Notes under the pieces: model-generated
Seen by the model: only the letters and a program-made list of their open reading frames with translations
Database searches by the model: none
What the model was told of the DNA's origin: nothing
NCBI RefSeq assembly: GCF_902167145.1
Contig: NC_050098.1
Location: 113,188,207-113,252,206 of the forward strand
DNA length: 64,000 nt
Reading direction: 5' to 3'
Origin: Zea mays
Lineage: Eukaryota > Streptophyta > Magnoliopsida > Poales > Poaceae
Shown here: positions 43,796 to 55,657 of the stretch, one piece after another
Layout: each line of letters begins with the position of its first letter
Numbering within the stretch: the stretch's first letter is position 1
Position numbers and translations under genes: made by a program

Positions 43796-46700
43796 CTGTT
43801 CGACAAGATGCTCAAGGAGTCGTGCCCCTATCATCAGGGTCCCGTCAAGCACACCCTTGAGGAATGTGTCATGCTTCGGCGCTACTTCCACAAGGTCGGG
43901 CCCCCGGCGGAAGGTGGCAGAGCCCACGACAACGACAAGAAGGAAGGCAACAAGGCAGAAAAGTTCCTCGAGGTCCATGACTGCTTCATGATCTACGGTG
44001 GGCAGGTGGCAATCGCCTCGGCTCGGCACCGCAAGCAGGAGCGCCGGGAGGTCTGCTTGGTGAAGGTGGCGGCGCCAGTCTACCTAGACTGGTCCGACAA
44101 GCCCATCACCTTCGACCAAGGCGACCACCCCGACCGCGTGCCGAGCCCAAGAAAGTACCCGCTTGTTGTCGACCCCGTCATCGGCAACGTCAGGCTCACC
44201 AAGGTCCTCATAGACGGAGGCAGCAGCCTCAACATCATCTACGTCGAGACCCTCGGGATCTTGCAGGTCGATCTATCCACGATCCGGGCCGGTGCGGCGC
44301 CCTTTCACGGGATCATCCCCGGGCAGCGTGTCCAGCCCCCGGGACAACTCGATCTGTCCTTCTGCTTCGGGACTCCCTCCAACTTCCGAAAGGAAACCCT
44401 CACGTTCGAGGTGGTCGGGTTCTGAGGAACCTACCATGCCGTGCTGAGGAGACCATGCTACGCCAAGTTCATGGCCGTCCCCAACTACACCTACCTCAAG
44501 CTCAAGATGCCGGGCCCCAACGGGGTCATCACCGTCGGATCCACATATCGACAAGCGTACGAATGCGACGTGGAGTGTGTGGAGTACGCTGAGGCCCTCG
44601 CCGAGTCCGAGGCCCTCATCGCCGACCTGGAGGGCCTCTCCAAGGAGGTGCCAGATGCGAAGCGCCACGCCGGCAACTTTGAGCCAGCAAAGGCGGTTAA
44701 GTCCGTCTCTCTCGACCCCAGCAACGACGCCTGCAAGCAAGTCCAGATCGGCTCCGAGCTCGACCCCAAATAGGAAGCAGTGCTCGTTGACTTTCTCCGC
44801 GCGAACGCCGAGGTTTTTGCGTGGAGTCCCTCGGACATGCCTGGCATACCGAGGGATGTCGCCGAGCACTCGCTGGATATCCGAGCTGGAGCCCGACCCG
44901 TGAAGCAGCCTCTGCGCCGATTCGACGAAGAAAAGCGCAGAGCCATAGGCGAGGAGATCCACAAGCTGATGGCTGCAGGGTTCATCAAAGAGGTATTCCA
45001 TCCTGAATGGCTAGCCAACCCTGTGCTTGTGAAAAAGAAAGGTGGGAAATGGAGGATGTGTGTAGACTACACTGGTCTAAACAAAGCATGTCCGAAGGTT
45101 CCCTACCCTCTGTCTCGCATCGATCAAATCGTGGATTCCACTGCTGGGTGCGAAACCCTGTCATTCCTCGATGCCTATTCAGGGTATCACCAAATCAGGA
45201 TGAAAGAGTCCGATCAGCTCGCGACTTCTTTCATCACACCTTTTGGCATGTACTGCTATATTACTATGCCATTTGGTTTGAGGAATCCAGGCGCGACATA
45301 CCAAAGGTGCATGAACCACGTGTTCAGAGAGCACATCGGCCGAACGGTCGAGGCTTACGTCGATGACATCGTAGTCAAGACGAGGAAAGCCTCCGACCTC
45401 CTCTCTGACCTTGAAATGACATTCAAGTGTCTGAGAGCGAAGGGCCTGAAACTCAATCCCGAGAAGTGTGTCTTCGGAGTCCCCCGAGGCATGCTCCTGG
45501 GGTTCATCGTCTCCGAGCGGGGCATCGAGGCCAACCCGGAGAAAATCGCAGCCATCACCAACATGGGGCCTATCAAGGACTTGAAAGGAGTACAGAGGGT
45601 CATGGGATGCCTTGCGGCTCTGAGCCGCTTCATCTCGCGCCTCGGCGAAAGAGGCCTACCCTTGTACCGCCTCTTAAGGAAGATCGAGCGCTTCACTTGG
45701 ACCCCCGAGGTAGAGGAAGTCCTCGGGAACCTAAAGGCGCTCCTTACAAGCGCGCCCATCTTGGTACCCCCCGCTGCGGGAGAAGCCCTCTTGATCTATG
45801 TAGCCGCAACCACTCAGGTGGTCAGCACCGCGATCGTAGTCGAGAGACGAGAAGAAGGGCATGCATTGCTCGTCCAGAGGCCGGTCTACTTCATCAATGA
45901 AGTGCTATCCGAGACCAAGATCCGCTACCCGCAAGTTCAGAAGCTACTGTACGCAGTAATTCTGACGCGGCGAAAGTTGCGGCACTACTTCAAGTCTCAT
46001 CCGGTGACTGTGGTGTCTTCCTTCCCCCTGGGAGAGATCATCCAGTGCCGAGAGGCCTCGGGTAGGATCGCAAAGTGGGCGGTGGAGATCATGGGCGAGA
46101 CGATCTCGTTCGGTCCTCGGAAGGCCATCAAGTCCCAAGTCTTGGCGAACTTTGTGGCTGAATGGGTCGACACCCAGCTTCCAGCAGCTCCAGTCCAACC
46201 GAAACTCTGGACCATGTATTTCGATGGGCCCCTGATGAAAACAGGAGCGGGTGCGGGCCTGCTCTTCATCTCACCCCTCGGAAAGCACCTCTGCTACGTG
46301 CTGCGCCTCCATTTCCCGGCGTCAAACAACGTGGCCGAGTACGAGGCTCTGGTTAACGGGTTGCGCATCGCCATCGAGCTAGGGGTTAGGCGCCTCGATG
46401 CTAGTGGCGACTCGCAGCTTGTCATCGACCAAGTCTTGAAGAACTCCCACTGCCGCGACCCGAAGATGGAGGCCTACTGCGACGAGGTTTGGCGCCTGGA
46501 ATACAAGTTCTACGGGCTCGAGCTCAACCACGTCGCCCGACGGTACAACGAGACTGTGGATGAGCTGGCTAAAATAGCCTCGGGGCAGACAACGGTTCCC
46601 CCAAACGTCTTCTCCCGAGACCTACATCAACCCTCCGTCAAGACAAACGACACGCCCGAGCCCGAGGAGGCCTCGGCCCAGCCCGAGGCACCCTCGGCCC

Positions 46701-48001
46701 CCGAGGGTGAGGCACTGCGCGTCGAGGAAGAGCGGAATGGGGTCGCACCTAATCGAAACTGGCAGACCCCGTACCTGCAATATCTCCACCGAGGAGAGCT
46801 ACCCCTCGACAGAGCCAAACCTCGGCGACTGGCGCGGCGCGCCAAGTCATTCGTCTTACTGGGTGATGAAAAGGATCTCTACCACCACAGCCCCTCAGGC
46901 ATCCTCCAACGATGCATATCCATCGCTGAAGGTCAGGAGCTATTGAAAGAGATACACTCGGGGGCTTGCGGTCACCACGTAGCACCTCGAGCCCTCGTTG
47001 GAAATGCCTTCCGACAAGGTTTCTACTGGCCCACCGCGGTGGCCGACACAACTAGGATTGTACGCTCCTACCGGGGGTGTCAATTCTATGCAAGACAGAC
47101 ACACCTGCCCGCTCAGGCCTTGCAAACAATACCCATCACCTGGTCGTTTGTTGTGTGGGGTCTAGACCTCGTCGGTCCCTTGCAGAAGGCACCCAGGGGC
47201 TTCACGCACCTGCTGGTCGCTATCGACAAATTCTCCAAATGGATCAAGGTCCGACCCCTAAACAGCATCAGGTCCGAGCAGGCGGTGGCGTTCTTCACCA
47301 ACATCATCCATCGCTTTGGGGTCCCGAACTCCATCATCACCAACAATGGCACATAGTTCACTGGCAGCAAGTTCCTGGACTTCTGCGAGGACCACCACAT
47401 CCGTGTGGACTGGGCCGCCGTAGCTCACCCCATGACAAATGGGCAGGTGGAGCGTGCCAACGGCATGATTCTACAGGGACTTAAGCCGAGGATCTACAAC
47501 GACCTCAACAAGTTTGGCAAGCGATGGATGAAGGAACTCCCCTCGGTGGTCTGGAGTCTGAGGACGACGCCAAGCCGAGCCACGGGCTTCACGCCGTTTT
47601 TTCTAGTCAATGGGGCCGAGGCTATCTTGCCTACAGACTTAGAATACGGTTCCCCGAGGACGAGGGTGTACGACGACCGAAGCAACCAGACCAGCCGAGA
47701 AGACTCACTGGACCAGCTAGAGGAGGCTCGGGACATGGCCTTACTACACTCGGCGTGGTATCAGCAATCTCTGCGATGCTACCACGCCCGAGGGGTTCGG
47801 TCCGGAGACCTCCAGGTGGGGGACTTGGTACTTCGGCTGCGGCAAGACGTCCAAGGGCGTCACAAGCTCACTCCTCCCTGGGAAGGGCCGTTAATCATCG
47901 CCAAGATTTTGAAGCCTGGAACATACAAGATGGCCAACAGTCAAGGCGAGGTCTACAACAACACTTGGAACATCCGACAGCTACGTCGCTTTTACCCTTA
48001 A
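43796..48001 (+). pseudogene. Pol (protease-RT-RNase H-aRNase H-integrase), Huck-type, broken
   Basis: One frame runs to 48001 with stops at 44423 (TGA), 44771 (TAG) and 47354 (TAG). Protease: LIDGGSSLNIIY near 44208, the DGGS form seen in Tat elements. RT: about 44980-45560 with YVDDIVVK. The first RNase H (about 45770-46150) has lost its first catalytic Asp (YVAATTQ where YxDAS is usual). A second RNase H (46200-46580: MYFDGPL, NNVAEYEAL, ASGDSQLV, ETVDELA) keeps D, E, D and D. Integrase: about 46940-47700. In its zinc region the first Cys appears as Tyr (RSYRGCQ), and the second catalytic Asp as Asn (ITNNGT). The downstream Glu (NGQVERAN) is kept. Confidence 0.9.
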
Positions 48002-51000
48002 GATGTTTTCAAGTCGTTCATATGCCTTGTTCTCTTTACATACACAAAAAGAGTCTAACCATCAAGGAAGGGTCAGCCTTGCCTCGGCAAAGCCCGACCC
48101 TCCCTCGGGGGCTAGAAGGGGGGAACCCCCTCTGCGTCAAAATTTTCCTCGGAAAAAGTTTTTCTGCCAGAACATCTTTTCGCGCTCTTCGACTGCTTCG
48201 ATAGCGGGATCCTAAAAACGATGGAGTACACGTAAGCGGCAAGGCCGACCGAGCCGAGGGACTCCTACGCCTCCGGGATACGGATACCTCACTCATCACC
48301 TTCTGCGATGAGTAACTCACGCTCGGATAAGTGATTCCGCTGACCGAACAAGTCTTAACGCTCGAAAACCTTTCTGCCAGAACGATTTTTCGTGCCTTCT
48401 TGACTATATCGATAACAGAATCCTGCGGACGAGTAAGAGTACACGTAAGCGGCGAGGCCGACCGAGCTGAGGGACTCCTACGCCTCCGGGATACAGATAC
48501 CTCACTCATCACCTTCCGCGATAAGTAAATCTCGCTCGGACAAGTAATTCTGCTACCGACAAACAAGTCCTGATACTCGAAACAAGAGGAAAAGAAACAC
48601 AGCTTTATAACACGACAATGATATGTTTGGGCCTCGGTGGCCGCAAAAGACATACGCATGCTACAGACGAACTGTTCCTGCAGGTTCAACCATCAACAGA
48701 GGGAACAGCAGCACCCTCGGCGTTGTTTCCACCTTCGGCGGGATCTGGCCCGGCCTCGGACGGCGACACGGGCGGAGGATCTCCACCTCGAAGGAAGATG
48801 TCGGCGCCGCGCCTGGGCCATCGCCGCCAGGGTCTCCTCCAGGAACCCGGCCCGAGCAGACGGCTCGTCCGGCCGCTCCGTAGCCTCAGCCAGCTGACCC
48901 CTGAGGACATCAGCCTGGCTCATGGCCTCGGCAGCCCGACTCCGGGGTTGGTCCTGCTAGTGGACGACCTGGCCAGTTTCCAGCCACCGCTGCTATGCCT
49001 CCTCGGCCTGGGAAGTCACCTGCTTTTGGGCCGACGAAGCCCCTTTTCGAGCCGACTCCGCCTCTGTCCATGCTGACACCGCTGCCTCCGGCTCTAGCTC
49101 TTCGCAGAGCAGCCGAGGGTTCCTTAACTGAGCAAGAGAAGCCTTGAGTGGCTAGGCCGATCGAGCTGAGGGACTCCTACGCCTCCGGGATACGGATACC
49201 TCACTCGTCACCTTCCGAGCAAAGCAACTCACACTCGGTTAAGCGGCTCAGCTAGTCGACAGGCGAGTCCCAATGCTCGAAATAAGGGGAAAACACGGCT
49301 TCACGCCCAAATACACAGACGTTCTAGCCCCGATAGCCGCAATGAACATACACCGGCACTCAAGGTGCCATTACAAATGGAACTCTGGTTCCACTCCCGC
49401 AGGTACGAACAACCCCCCACATCGGAGGGCCTGCGGAACGACAAATTCCAGGTGGCTCGCCGCCGCCCACTCCGTCAGCAGCGACAACAACCTCCGCTCT
49501 GGGCGGCTAAACAGCAGCAGCGATGACCTCAGGGCAGACGCTGCTGCGACAAGGCCCTCGCCCGCGTCCCCACTCGAGGGGCGAGGACAAGCTATCAAAG
49601 CCAAAGAGCCGGAGGTCAGTCCGTGGGGGGGGGGGGGCAACGACGGTCTTGTTGGCGGAGAAGCCTTGTCCGGCTACCACCACCTCAGCACCGATGACGG
49701 CAGCCACCTGCCCACCGGCAGATCCCCACTCAAGTCCTCCCGGACGGGCGAGCACCGACCTCCACGCGAAGGCGTCGTGCCGGAGCGAGGGCAGGACAAA
49801 CCAAGAACACGAACGCCGCCCTAGCGGCGTGCGACGTCTTGGGCGATCCCCCGGTGCGCGCGGCGCAATAGCCGCCCGTACGACGGGCAGATAGCCACAC
49901 TCCGCCCAGCGGTGGGAGGTGGAACCGGAAGCTGAGCTAGAGCCAGCTAAGCCAGCGAGCCAAACACGCTGGAGCAGACGACGCTTGCGGCCGACCGACC
50001 CCGCGTTGTCGAAGTCCACCCCCTCCGCTAGGCCGGTGAGAGCCCTCTCCTCTGAATGCTGAAGGAAGAGGTGGCCCGCCGGCCCATACGAGAGGTAGAG
50101 CTCCGGCTCAGCTCGCCTCCCGCCACAGCAAGGATGATGAAGATCCTTGAAGCTGAGGGCGGGGCAGAGGCCGCAGCCCGGCTTGCTTCTCCCCACCATC
50201 GAACTAGTGGTCATCATCCTGCGTGACCATTAGTGAGGGAATGCAGCCGGGTTGCCTGATGAAAATCCTTGAAGCCGAGCGATGGCTGAAAGGCACCAAC
50301 CTCTGCGAAGTTGCGCTCCTCCAACAGCAGTGAGGCGGAAGCAACGCGGGTGCTCCCCATCCGGGGGCTCGGAAGGAGGAAGGGCGCAATGCATGAGGGG
50401 AGTGCGAAGGCGTGGCTACCACCCAGGAGGTGAATCCCTTTTTAAAGGCGACTCTCCCCACTCGCGTCCTCAGACGTTGCCGACTAAGGCTTCACCGACG
50501 TGCTCTGGGGTCCTCCCCCTACGACACGGGGGCTGGGTCCCACACGTCATGCAAGCTGGCCCGGGACAGAAGAAGCCAGACCGCCGCGCGCGGAGCGTGT
50601 AACCGCCCAGCGGTTACAAGCACTCCTCCACTTTTGTCTAAACCAGTGGGTGAAAGGGCGGACCGCCATGCAGGTGGCATGCAACTGCACCACGGAGACT
50701 CACCCTTTCGACTTCGATGCATCCAGCATGGAGGCCCAGGCCCACACGTCATGTAACCGACGCGCCGGTTGCTACGTGCGAAAAACTGCATCGCCACTTA
50801 CGCCAATGCCGCGCCTTCTCGACTGCGGAACCGGTGCCACGACTCGAGGCAACCACGCGCATGGCCCAACAGAGCCAACCAAGCGCATCGGTCACGAGTC
50901 AGTCAGCCGCGGGAGAAGGCGCGACGGTCGATATGGCCAAAAGTGGGCCGACAGTAATGGCGGCAGCTGGCGAGCGGAAGCGGCGGTCAAATCATCTGCA

Positions 51001-51810
51001 GGCTCACGTCCCCTCCTGGAGCAGCAGGGGAGCCCTCTCCCACGGCGTGAAGACGACGCACCCATGTTCCGTCCCTCGAACGGCTCATGCAACGGCTGCC
51101 CCGCGAACCACCCATCCCGTTGCATTAACTTCGTGGTAGGGCAGGTGAAGCGGGCGACGTTTCACCTTCGCCATGATGACCGCGTCAAAAAAGGTGCGCC
51201 ACATCGTTTAATTTCGTATCCTTTTCCTCTTCCCCTTTCTCTCTCTTGCTATAGGGACCGAGAAAGGGGATACTCCGAAAGGGATCCTTCTCCGCGAAGG
51301 AAACGGGCCCCGAGCCCTCCTACTGATCAGGGGTTCGAAGGCTGGCCCCTCGGAAGGGTTAGCAACTCACTGGAGAAACCATGTTCGGCGCCCTCCGAGG
51401 GCAACATGGCGCTTTCCCCCTCCTCCTTGCGGAAAGGCGACGAAGGGGCGTATGATAAAAGTCGAGTCAGTCCTTGACCGTCCTCTCGCTCCGTGCAGAG
51501 GCTCGGGGGCTGCTCTCGCAATCCCGGCTTCGGCCAAACTGTTGACAGCGTCAACATACCAGCCCGAGAACTCGGAACCTGACCATGCACCCGAGCTACG
51601 ATCAGATTACATGAGGGAACAACCAGACCGGCCGAGGCATCACGAAAGGCATTAAGACCTCGGAGGAGTCAAACCACTCCTCCGAGGCCTCGGGGGCTAC
51701 ACCCGGCGGGTGCGCTTGCGCGCACCCACCGGAACAAAATGTAACCGAGAAAGGTCGGTCCCCTTGCAAAAAAGTGCGACAAAGCCTCCAAGCGAGTACC
51801 AACACTCCCT
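48002..51810. other. Long post-pol region (Huck-type)
   Basis: 3.8 kb. It holds direct repeats at 48150-48570 with about 210-bp spacing and a third partial copy near 49140-49290; all carry CTCCTACGCCTCCGGGATAC. An antisense coiled-coil remnant lies at 48690-49140. A 236-codon minus-strand frame (50217-49507) is rich in Gly, Arg, Ser and Leu and matches no family I know; I do not call it a gene. A G-run stands at 49625-49637. The end (51640-51830) is Gly/Glu-biased and leads into the polypurine tract. Confidence 0.75.
48690..49140 (-). pseudogene. Antisense coiled-coil ORF remnant (Huck-type)
   Basis: Minus strand. A single frame from about 49140 to 48690 reads as an Ala/Glu/Gln/Arg heptad-like protein (AWTEAESARKGASSAQKQV, then MSQADVLRGQLAEATERPDE and FLEETLAAMAQARRRH), broken only by two TAG codons near 48995 and 48958. 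Composition and position, downstream of pol and opposite to it, match the antisense additional ORFs known from Tat-lineage elements such as Grande. The N-terminal part was not identified. Confidence 0.5.
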
Positions 51811-51828
51811 TTGAGGCTCGGGGGCTAC
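51811..51828 (+). promoter_or_regulatory. Polypurine tract (Huck-type)
   Basis: TTGAGGCTCGGGGGCTAC just before the 3' LTR at 51829. Confidence 0.75.
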
Positions 51829-53206
51829 TTTCGGGGACCATAATTAGGGGTACCCCCAAGACTCCTAAACTCGGCTGGTAATCACCATCAGCACAAGCTG
51901 CAGCGGCCTGATGGGCGCAATTCAGGTCAAGGCTCCGTCCACTCAAGGGACACGATCTCGCCTCGCCCGAGCCTAGCCTCAGGCAGGAACAGTAGACCCA
52001 GGTAGATTCATGCCTCGCCCGAGGACCTCCTCAAGCAACGGGCACATCCTCGACTCGCCCGAGGCCCAGCTCAGGCAGGCTTCGCAGTGAAGCAACCTTG
52101 GCCAGATCGCTTCGCCAACCAACCGTATCGTAGGAGCATTCAATGCAAGGATCGCCTGACACCTTATCCTGACGCGCGCTCCTAAGTCGGCAGGACCAAA
52201 GTGACCGCAGTCACTTCGCCCCTCCACTGACTGACCTGACAGGAAAACAGCGCCTCCTGCCCTGCTCCGACTGCTGTGCCACCCGCCAGGGTGAGGTTGA
52301 CAATAGCCAAGTCCGGCCTCAGGCGCAACAGGAAGCTCTGCCTCGCCCGACCCCAGGGCTTGGCCCCCGCCTCGACCTCGGAAGATGGACTCCGCCTCGT
52401 CCGACCCCAAGGCTCGGCCTCGACCTCGACCTCGGAAGACGGTCTCCGCCTCGCCCGACCCCAAGGCTCAGCCTCAACCTCGACCTCGGAAGACGGTCTC
52501 CGCCTCGCCCGACCCCAGGGCTCGGCCTCAACCTCGACCTCGGAGGAGCCACTGCCTCGCCCGACCTTGGGCTCGGGCTGACCACGCCACAGGGGGGTAC
52601 ATCATTACCCTACCCCTAGCTAGCTCAGGCTATGGGGAACAAGACCGGCGTCCCATCTGGCTCGCCCCGGTAAACAAGTAATGATGACACCCCGCGTGCT
52701 CCCATGACAACGGCGGTTCTCAGCCCCCTACGGAAGCAAGGAGACGTAAGCAAGGTCCCGTCAGCCCCGACAACTGTGCTTCTATAGGGCTCAAGCGCTC
52801 CTCCGATGGCCATGATGCCACATGCACAGGGCACTAGCACCTTTCCGACAGCCAAGTCGGCATGTACATAGGGCTCTGGCTCCTCTCTGCTGGACACGTT
52901 AGCATATTGCTACACCCCCCATTGTACACCTGGACCCTCTCCTTACATCTATAAAAGCAAGGTCTAGGGCCCTCGTATGAGAAGGTGGCCGCGCGGGAGG
53001 ACGGGCTGACGAGCAGACTCTCCCCCTCCCTCGCGAACGCTTGTAACCCCCTACTGCAAGCGCATCCGCCTTGGGCGCAGGATAACACGAGCTGCGGTTC
53101 CCTTTTTCCCCCTTGTGTTCCATCTCGCGCCGACCCATCTGGGCTGGGACACGCAGCGACAATTTACTCGTCGGTCCAGGGACCCCCCGGGGTCGAAACG
53201 CCGACA
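51829..53206 (+). repeat. 3' LTR of the Huck-type element
   Basis: 1378 bp. It starts TTTCGGGG (a G-to-T change at the terminus) and ends CGCCGACA. Tandem units lie at about 52330-52575 and TATAAAA at 52950-52956. It differs from the 5' LTR at a few per cent of positions by eye, clearly older than the Opie/Ji-type insertion. Confidence 0.93.
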
Positions 53207-53584
53207 AATCGCCTCGTAAAAGTAAGACTCTGCATTCACTTAGGAACGACTTTAGAGTCTCTTCAGCTTTTACTTAGGTGGCATTTTAGCTTTGCATCCC
53301 CGTAGGAACGACTTTGGAGCTAAGCTCTGCATCCCCTTATAAACGACTTTGGAGCTTCTTCACCTTTTACTTATGTGGTATTTTAGCTCTGCATCCCCAT
53401 AGGAACGACTTTGGAGCCTTTTCTCTCTTTCTGTTAAACTCGATGGTGTAACTCCAGATTTATTTACAATAGGTTGAAGGTTGTACCTTCTCAAATTGTC
53501 TTTGAGGTAAAAACATAAAATCAAGAGAAATAAAAATTACATTGGCTGTGTATGAAAGTTTTTTGATTCAGCCCCTCTATTAGT
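53207..53584. repeat. Convergence-zone repeats (copy C)
   Basis: Non-coding. Three to four units with CTCTGCATCCCCTTA..AACGACTTTGGAGC and CTTTTACTTA at about 53225-53420, matching the zone in copy D. Confidence 0.8.
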
Positions 53585-55133
53585 TTAGTAAATGTGCCTT
53601 GATTCTAGTACGGTGTTGTTAACCGTCCGGGCTTTGGACTCTTCCCTTGCATTGTGTTGTTGCTGAATTTGGCGGTGTCCTTCGGGTTGTTGATTGTGGG
53701 ACGAAGCAGCAGTCATGACTGGTGGTGGCGGTGGCAAAGCCCATGCAGCTAGGGAGTGGCTCGCCAAAGCTAGTGACCCTTCGGTTTGTGAAAATGGATG
53801 TTGATTGCCCACATACTCAAGAATGTACGGGGAGTAGCACGAAGCAGTATGTAGGACATGCTTCGACTGATTCTGCCTTGCTTTGGTTGATTCTGCCTTG
53901 CTTCGGCCTCAGCTATCTCCTTTTGCTTCTGTATTTTAATCTGGCTTGTCCTAGTTGTGTGTCTCTTAGCTTCTCCACAGAACAAGCAGAACAACCTTCT
54001 TGGTTGTGAGCTGAATTTTCCTCCAAATCTTTGTCCCCCTCTGCCTCTTGGAGCTGGAGGTCTGAAGGAACTTTGTTGTGTCCCAAATGATTGGAAGCTG
54101 TGTTGATGCCCTTGACTGTGATTGCCTCTATCTTCACTTGATCTGGGATTGTGTATTGTCCTGACATGCCTTGAGTGGAGCCTTCCTCCGAAGCCCATGG
54201 TCATCTCAGAATATCTGTAGGCTTATTCCCTTCTTTGCCGGAAATCATTGTCGGCCCTGATGTACTCATCCATCTTCTGTAGAAGATTTTCTAGGGTTTG
54301 TGGGGGCTTCCTAGCAAAATATTGCGCTGTTGGTCCTGGACAAAGCCCTTGATCATGGCTTCAATAACAATCTCATTTGGCACCGTTGGCATCTGAGCTC
54401 TGAGACATAGAAACCTTCAGACGTATGCCTGCAATTACTCCTCGTGGTCCTGCGTGCACTGGAATAGGGCTTGAGCAGTCACTAGCTTCGTCTAAAAACC
54501 GTGAAAGCTGGTGACTAGCATATCCTTCAGCTTCTGCCATGATGTGATTGTTCTTGACTGAAGTGAAGAATATCATGTTTGAGCCACACTCCTGACTGCC
54601 ATGTTGAAGGATTTTGCCATGACAACAGTGTTGCCACCATATGATGATATGGTTGCTTCGTAACTCATGAGGAACTGCTTCGGGTCCGAATGCCCATCAT
54701 ACATGGGAAGCTATGGTGGTTTGTATGAAGGTGGCCATGGGGTGGCCAGCAATTCTGTGGCTAGGGGGAAGCATCATCAAAATTAATGTTATCATGATGG
54801 AAATCGTCATACCATACGTCATCATAGCTTGGGCTTTCCTAACTGCTGTGGCCTATGCCCTTGTTTGTTGTCTTGTGTGATGTGGCGCATCTCTTCGGTA
54901 GCTTCATCAATCTTCTTCTGGAGTTCAGATAGCTGAAGCATTTTCTCCCTTCTCTCCACTTGTTGGTGGATAGCCTCTAGATTTCTGATTTCTTGATCCA
55001 ACTCTTCTTCCAGTGGTGTTGGGCTAATGGCCTTCCTTTTTTGGCTTTGGACCTCTCTCAGAGGGAGCCCCTCTTGATTGATGTCCAGCGGTGCAAGGGC
55101 AACCCCTAGCACTATTGCCTTCTTCGGCGGCAT
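53585..55133 (-). pseudogene. Gag polyprotein (copy C), broken
   Basis: ATG at 55133 (MPPKKAIVLG). It has the Glu/Gln coil, degraded gag-domain motifs, the Arg/Gln/Gly linker (PPAPRGRGGQRFGGKF) and a knuckle CLFCGEAKRHTTRTS whose last Cys is Ser. The tail ends ESRHIY at 53588. Stops and frameshifts are frequent between 54830 and 54210. Confidence 0.82.
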
Positions 55134-55202
55134 GGCGAATGTAGTTATTCGAGTTCTTGTTGTCGAAGGTGGTCGTCTGAGTTCACCGGAGGTGGGCGGC
55201 AA

Positions 55203-55657
55203 TGTCGTTCACTTGTTCTTAATTGTTGTGAATCAAGAGCAAGGTAACACATTTGTTATGTATTAAACACCTTCATCCTCCAAAGCATTATTCCATCTTG
55301 GGTACAATGAATCTTAGACAAAGGTCATAAATAACAAGTTTACATTACTCATAAATATAAAAATATACTTACAAGATGTAATTTCATGCCATGTATTCAT
55401 TTCATGATGAACATAAATATATCTTCAAAGATTGTATTATAATGATACCTTTGACTTGTTCGAAGGCAATGACACCAGTGCAATTATAATCCAGCGTGAA
55501 CAGTACGGGGGTACTGTTCATCTATTTATAGGCAATCATAAGGCTCTGTGCGTTATTACATTCATGCGCTCAACAATTACATACAGATTTCACAAAATGA
55601 CACAAGGACAACATCGCCATATGTATTTACTAACTTGAACAACACCTTCTCCTTATG
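55203..55657 (-). repeat. 5' LTR of copy C, truncated
   Basis: About 455 bp. It carries the TATA box at 55523-55530 (minus strand) and the intact hairpin at 55498-55519. The outer, U3 end is missing: similarity to the other LTRs stops near 55657, where C-rich sequence of another LTR begins. The primer site next to it is mutated (TTGCCGCCCACC). Confidence 0.8.

Larger units (their letters stand above)
40097..53206 (+). mobile_element. Huck-type Ty3/gypsy element (Tat lineage), complete but decayed
   Basis: 13,110 bp with LTRs of 1370 and 1378 bp. Order: LTR, primer site, gag, protease, RT, two RNase H domains, integrase, a 3.8-kb region after pol, polypurine tract, LTR. The Tat assignment rests on the second (archaeal-type) RNase H and the long post-pol region. 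Flanking 5-mers, AAACA (40092-40096) and AATCG (53207-53211), do not match. The element name is recalled from size and the CATAATTAGGGGTACCC LTR start; Flip is an alternative. Confidence 0.9.
7448..55657 (-). mobile_element. Zeon-like element copy C, host of all other large insertions (interrupted)
   Basis: Reassembled by homology with A and D. Pieces are 7448-8222, 30135-31415 and 38778-40096 (antisense gene, plus strand), 53207-55202 (repeat zone and gag, minus strand) and 55203-55657 (5' LTR, truncated). Insertions of B, the Tekay-type element, D and the Huck-type element separate them. C is the most decayed copy, with many stops and frameshifts, consistent with being oldest. Its 3' end is beyond the left edge of the window. 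Confidence 0.8.

Noticed and set aside
49507..50217. 236-codon minus-strand frame after Huck-type pol
   Set aside because: GC-rich, no recognisable motif, and overlaps other open frames of similar length; left undecided, not called as a gene.
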